DNA of 64,000 bases, from contig JARIDB010000179.1 in the NCBI GenBank assembly GCA_029257045.1, forward strand, positions 1 through 64,000. Reading direction: 5' to 3'. The notes beneath the pieces were generated by a model. That model was not told the origin of the DNA. It searched no databases and saw only the letters and a program-made list of their open reading frames with translations. Below, piece after piece: positions 62,486-64,000 of this stretch. The DNA is from Clostridium sp. (GTDB lineage: Bacteria > Bacillota > Clostridia > Clostridiales > Clostridiaceae). The stretch's first letter is position 1, and each line of letters starts with the position of its first letter. The position numbers and the translations under genes are program-made.

Positions 62486-63240
62486 TATATCTTTCCTCCT
62501 ACATCCCCTATTTCATAGTTAACTAAAGAAACTGTAACAAAGCCCGCTGTTTCCGTTCTTAGTATTCTATTTCCCAAAGTTACTATATAAGCTCCATTAT
62601 CTTTCAGTTCATCTATTTCAGAAGTTTCAAATCCACCTTCGGGTCCAATTATTATTCCAACACTTTTTATATTGTCTACTTTATTTCCTAAAGTTTTAAA
62701 TAACGTTTTAATACCAAACTTTTCTTCATTTTCGTAAGGAACTACTATTAAATCCATAACTTTAAGTTTTTCTAAAGCTCCTTTAAAGTCAATTGGTTCT
62801 ACAACCTTTGGAACTATAGTCCTCTTACTTTGTTTTGCAGCTTCTAATGCAATTCTATTTAACCTATCAAGCTTTTTAAAATCTCCCTTAAGCTTAATAT
62901 CCACCCTTTCTGTAATAATTGGAATAAACTCAGTTACCCCTAGTTCAGTTCCTTTTTGAACTATTAAATCCATTTTTTGAGCCTTTGGTAGGCCTTGGAA
63001 TAAATAAATCTTAACCTTGCTTTCATTGTTAATAAGAAGCTTTTCTTTTATTTCTAATATAATTTCTTGTTTACTTATAGATCTTATAACAGATAGAAAT
63101 TCTTCACCTTCGCAATTATTTAAGACTACTTTATCACCTTCATTTAGCCTTAATACCTTATATAAATGTTTTACATCATCACCTAATATTTTTGCTTCAC
63201 TATCCATAAAATTTTCTTTAGGAGTAAAAAATTTATGCAT
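62485..63240 (-). CDS. rsmE: 16S rRNA (uracil(1498)-N3)-methyltransferase
   Basis: A 251-residue SPOUT-class methyltransferase. The N-terminal PUA-like domain (about 1-70) begins MHKFFTPKENF. The C-terminal knot carries GIIIGPEGGFETSEIDEL and the SAM loop LGNRILRTETAGFVTVSLVNY. YLFQGLPKAQKMDLIVQKGTELG is a strong family marker. ATG at 63240 follows GGAGAT. It lies between prmA and mtaB in the standard Firmicutes order. Confidence 0.95.
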   Translation of the reverse strand: MHKFFTPKENFMDSEAKILGDDVKHLYKVLRLNEGDKVVLNNCEGEEFLSVIRSISKQEIILEIKEKLLINNESKVKIYLFQGLPKAQKMDLIVQKGTELGVTEFIPIITERVDIKLKGDFKKLDRLNRIALEAAKQSKRTIVPKVVEPIDFKGALEKLKVMDLIVVPYENEEKFGIKTLFKTLGNKVDNIKSVGIIIGPEGGFETSEIDELKDNGAYIVTLGNRILRTETAGFVTVSLVNYEIGDVGGKI

Positions 63241-63258
63241 TTACAAATCTCCTTAAAA

Positions 63259-64000
63259 TTATTTTAATTTTGCAACTATACAGTTCCATTCACCCTCTTT
63301 ATTTATTTCTAAAACTTCAAATCCTGAATCTTCAAGCTTTGCTTTAACCATTTCAACTCTATCATGGATTATTCCTGAAGTTATAAAGTATCCATCCTTC
63401 TTTAGAACTCTTTTAACATCATCAGTTAATATGCAAATAACTTCTGCAAGTATATTTGCTACAACTATATCTGCTTTTCCATCTATTACTTCAACTAGGT
63501 TTCCATAAAGTATTTGTATGTTATTTAAATTATTAAATGCTACATTTTCCTTTGCTGATTCAACAGCCACTGGATCCAAATCTACTCCTACAGCTAATTT
63601 AGCTCCAAGTTTCGCAGCAGCTATAGTTAATATTCCCGAACCACATCCTACATCAAACACTGTACTATCCTCTTTAACGTGTTTTTCTAAGCCTTTCATA
63701 CACATCCTAGTAGTTTCATGGTCTCCTGTTCCAAAAGCCATCCCTGGGTCTAATTCTACAACTAATTCTCCATCTTTAGCTTCATACTCTTCCCAAATAG
63801 GTTTAACAACCAATCTTTCACCAACCTTAGTTGGTTTGTAATACTTCTTCCAATTATTAGCCCAATCTTCTTCAAACATTTCTTTACTTTCAACTTCTCC
63901 AAGACCTAAATCTATACCTATAGATTTTAACTCTTCCATCTTTTCATTTATATAAGCTAATATTTCTTCAATATCATCTTCTTCAGAAAAATAAGCTTTA
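63259..64000 (-). CDS. prmA: Ribosomal protein L11 methyltransferase, N-terminus outside window
   Basis: At least 247 residues are visible. The frame stays open to base 64000, reading [20 protein letters not shown] before the internal Met at 63939, so roughly 65 N-terminal residues of the usual 310 are missing. SAM-binding motifs are [15 protein letters not shown] and [13 protein letters not shown], and VVANILAEV replaces the catalytic-loop region. [14 protein letters not shown] is the PrmA marker. It trimethylates ribosomal protein L11. The gene continues leftward into rsmE with an 18-base gap. Confidence 0.93.
   Translation of the reverse strand, partial: KAYFSEEDDIEEILAYINEKMEELKSIGIDLGLGEVESKEMFEEDWANNWKKYYKPTKVGERLVVKPIWEEYEAKDGELVVELDPGMAFGTGDHETTRMCMKGLEKHVKEDSTVFDVGCGSGILTIAAAKLGAKLAVGVDLDPVAVESAKENVAFNNLNNIQILYGNLVEVIDGKADIVVANILAEVICILTDDVKRVLKKDGYFITSGIIHDRVEMVKAKLEDSGFEVLEINKEGEWNCIVAKLK

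Noticed and set aside
63518..63841. Plus-strand ORF opposite prmA
   Set aside because: The opposite strand encodes the SAM-binding core of PrmA; no start signal on the plus strand.

Overview
The window is a very AT-rich, gene-dense stretch of a Gram-positive, spore-forming anaerobe, most likely Clostridium sensu stricto. The grounds are low GC, strong AGGAGG-type ribosome binding sites, frequent TTG and GTG starts, clostridial sporulation genes (CotS, YqfC, YqfD and BofC-like proteins), a T-box in front of argS, pyruvate phosphate dikinase, and the conserved block rpsU-yqfC-yqfD-yqfF-ybeY-dgkA-cdd-era-recO-ccpN-ppdK. I see no phage, insertion sequence, CRISPR array, rRNA or tRNA. It is mainly core chromosome, and most of the novelty lies in degenerate enzymes and intergenic signals.

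Layout. 1-8.0 kb: start of an ABC exporter, YaaR, a SERCA-type Ca2+ ATPase, a three-gene polar amino acid ABC importer with an operator-like palindrome over its promoter, CvfB and a PHP-domain protein. 8.1-13.4 kb: small membrane proteins, an Lrp regulator, a DUF378 protein, a PEPCK-like protein carrying an HPr-kinase type P-loop, PlsC and a ComEC-type metallo-hydrolase. 13.4-24.5 kb: a YprB-type nuclease, a Fur-box-controlled FeoB-associated cysteine-rich peptide, argS with its T-box, a Ppx/GppA-HD protein and an M50 protease that have both lost key motifs, an LCP cell-wall ligase with a proline-rich tail, a BofC-like protein, arginase, a DEDDh exonuclease and PflA. 24.9-29.3 kb: a complete polyamine operon (XRE-cupin regulator, potA, potB, potC, potD).

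29.3-41.7 kb: ndk, acylphosphatase, a glucosaminidase, a hydroxyacid dehydrogenase and a HAD phosphatase; then the trehalose locus (treC and treB divergent from treR, with two identical 14-bp palindromic operators); then a K+ channel, galM, bacteriohemerythrin, NamA, a possible small RNA and rnpB. 41.7-47.7 kb: a Nif3 protein, trmK, rpoD, dnaG and dgt, the macromolecular-synthesis group. 47.9-64 kb: cotS, ppdK with its likely regulator ccpN, a DUF4342 protein, recO, era, cdd, a DgkA-PAP2 fusion, ybeY, yqfF, yqfD, yqfC, rpsU, a HIT protein, mtaB, rsmE and the start of prmA.

How the genes work together. PotABCD and the amino acid importer feed nitrogen metabolism alongside arginase. TreB imports trehalose as its 6-phosphate and TreC cleaves it under TreR. 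CcpN probably adjusts PPDK to the glycolytic or gluconeogenic state. The rpsU to recO block joins ribosome maturation, c-di-AMP turnover, lipid-carrier recycling and DNA repair. Many genes end in strong hairpin terminators, often shared between convergent genes. A short AT-rich motif recurs directly behind several leftward terminators.
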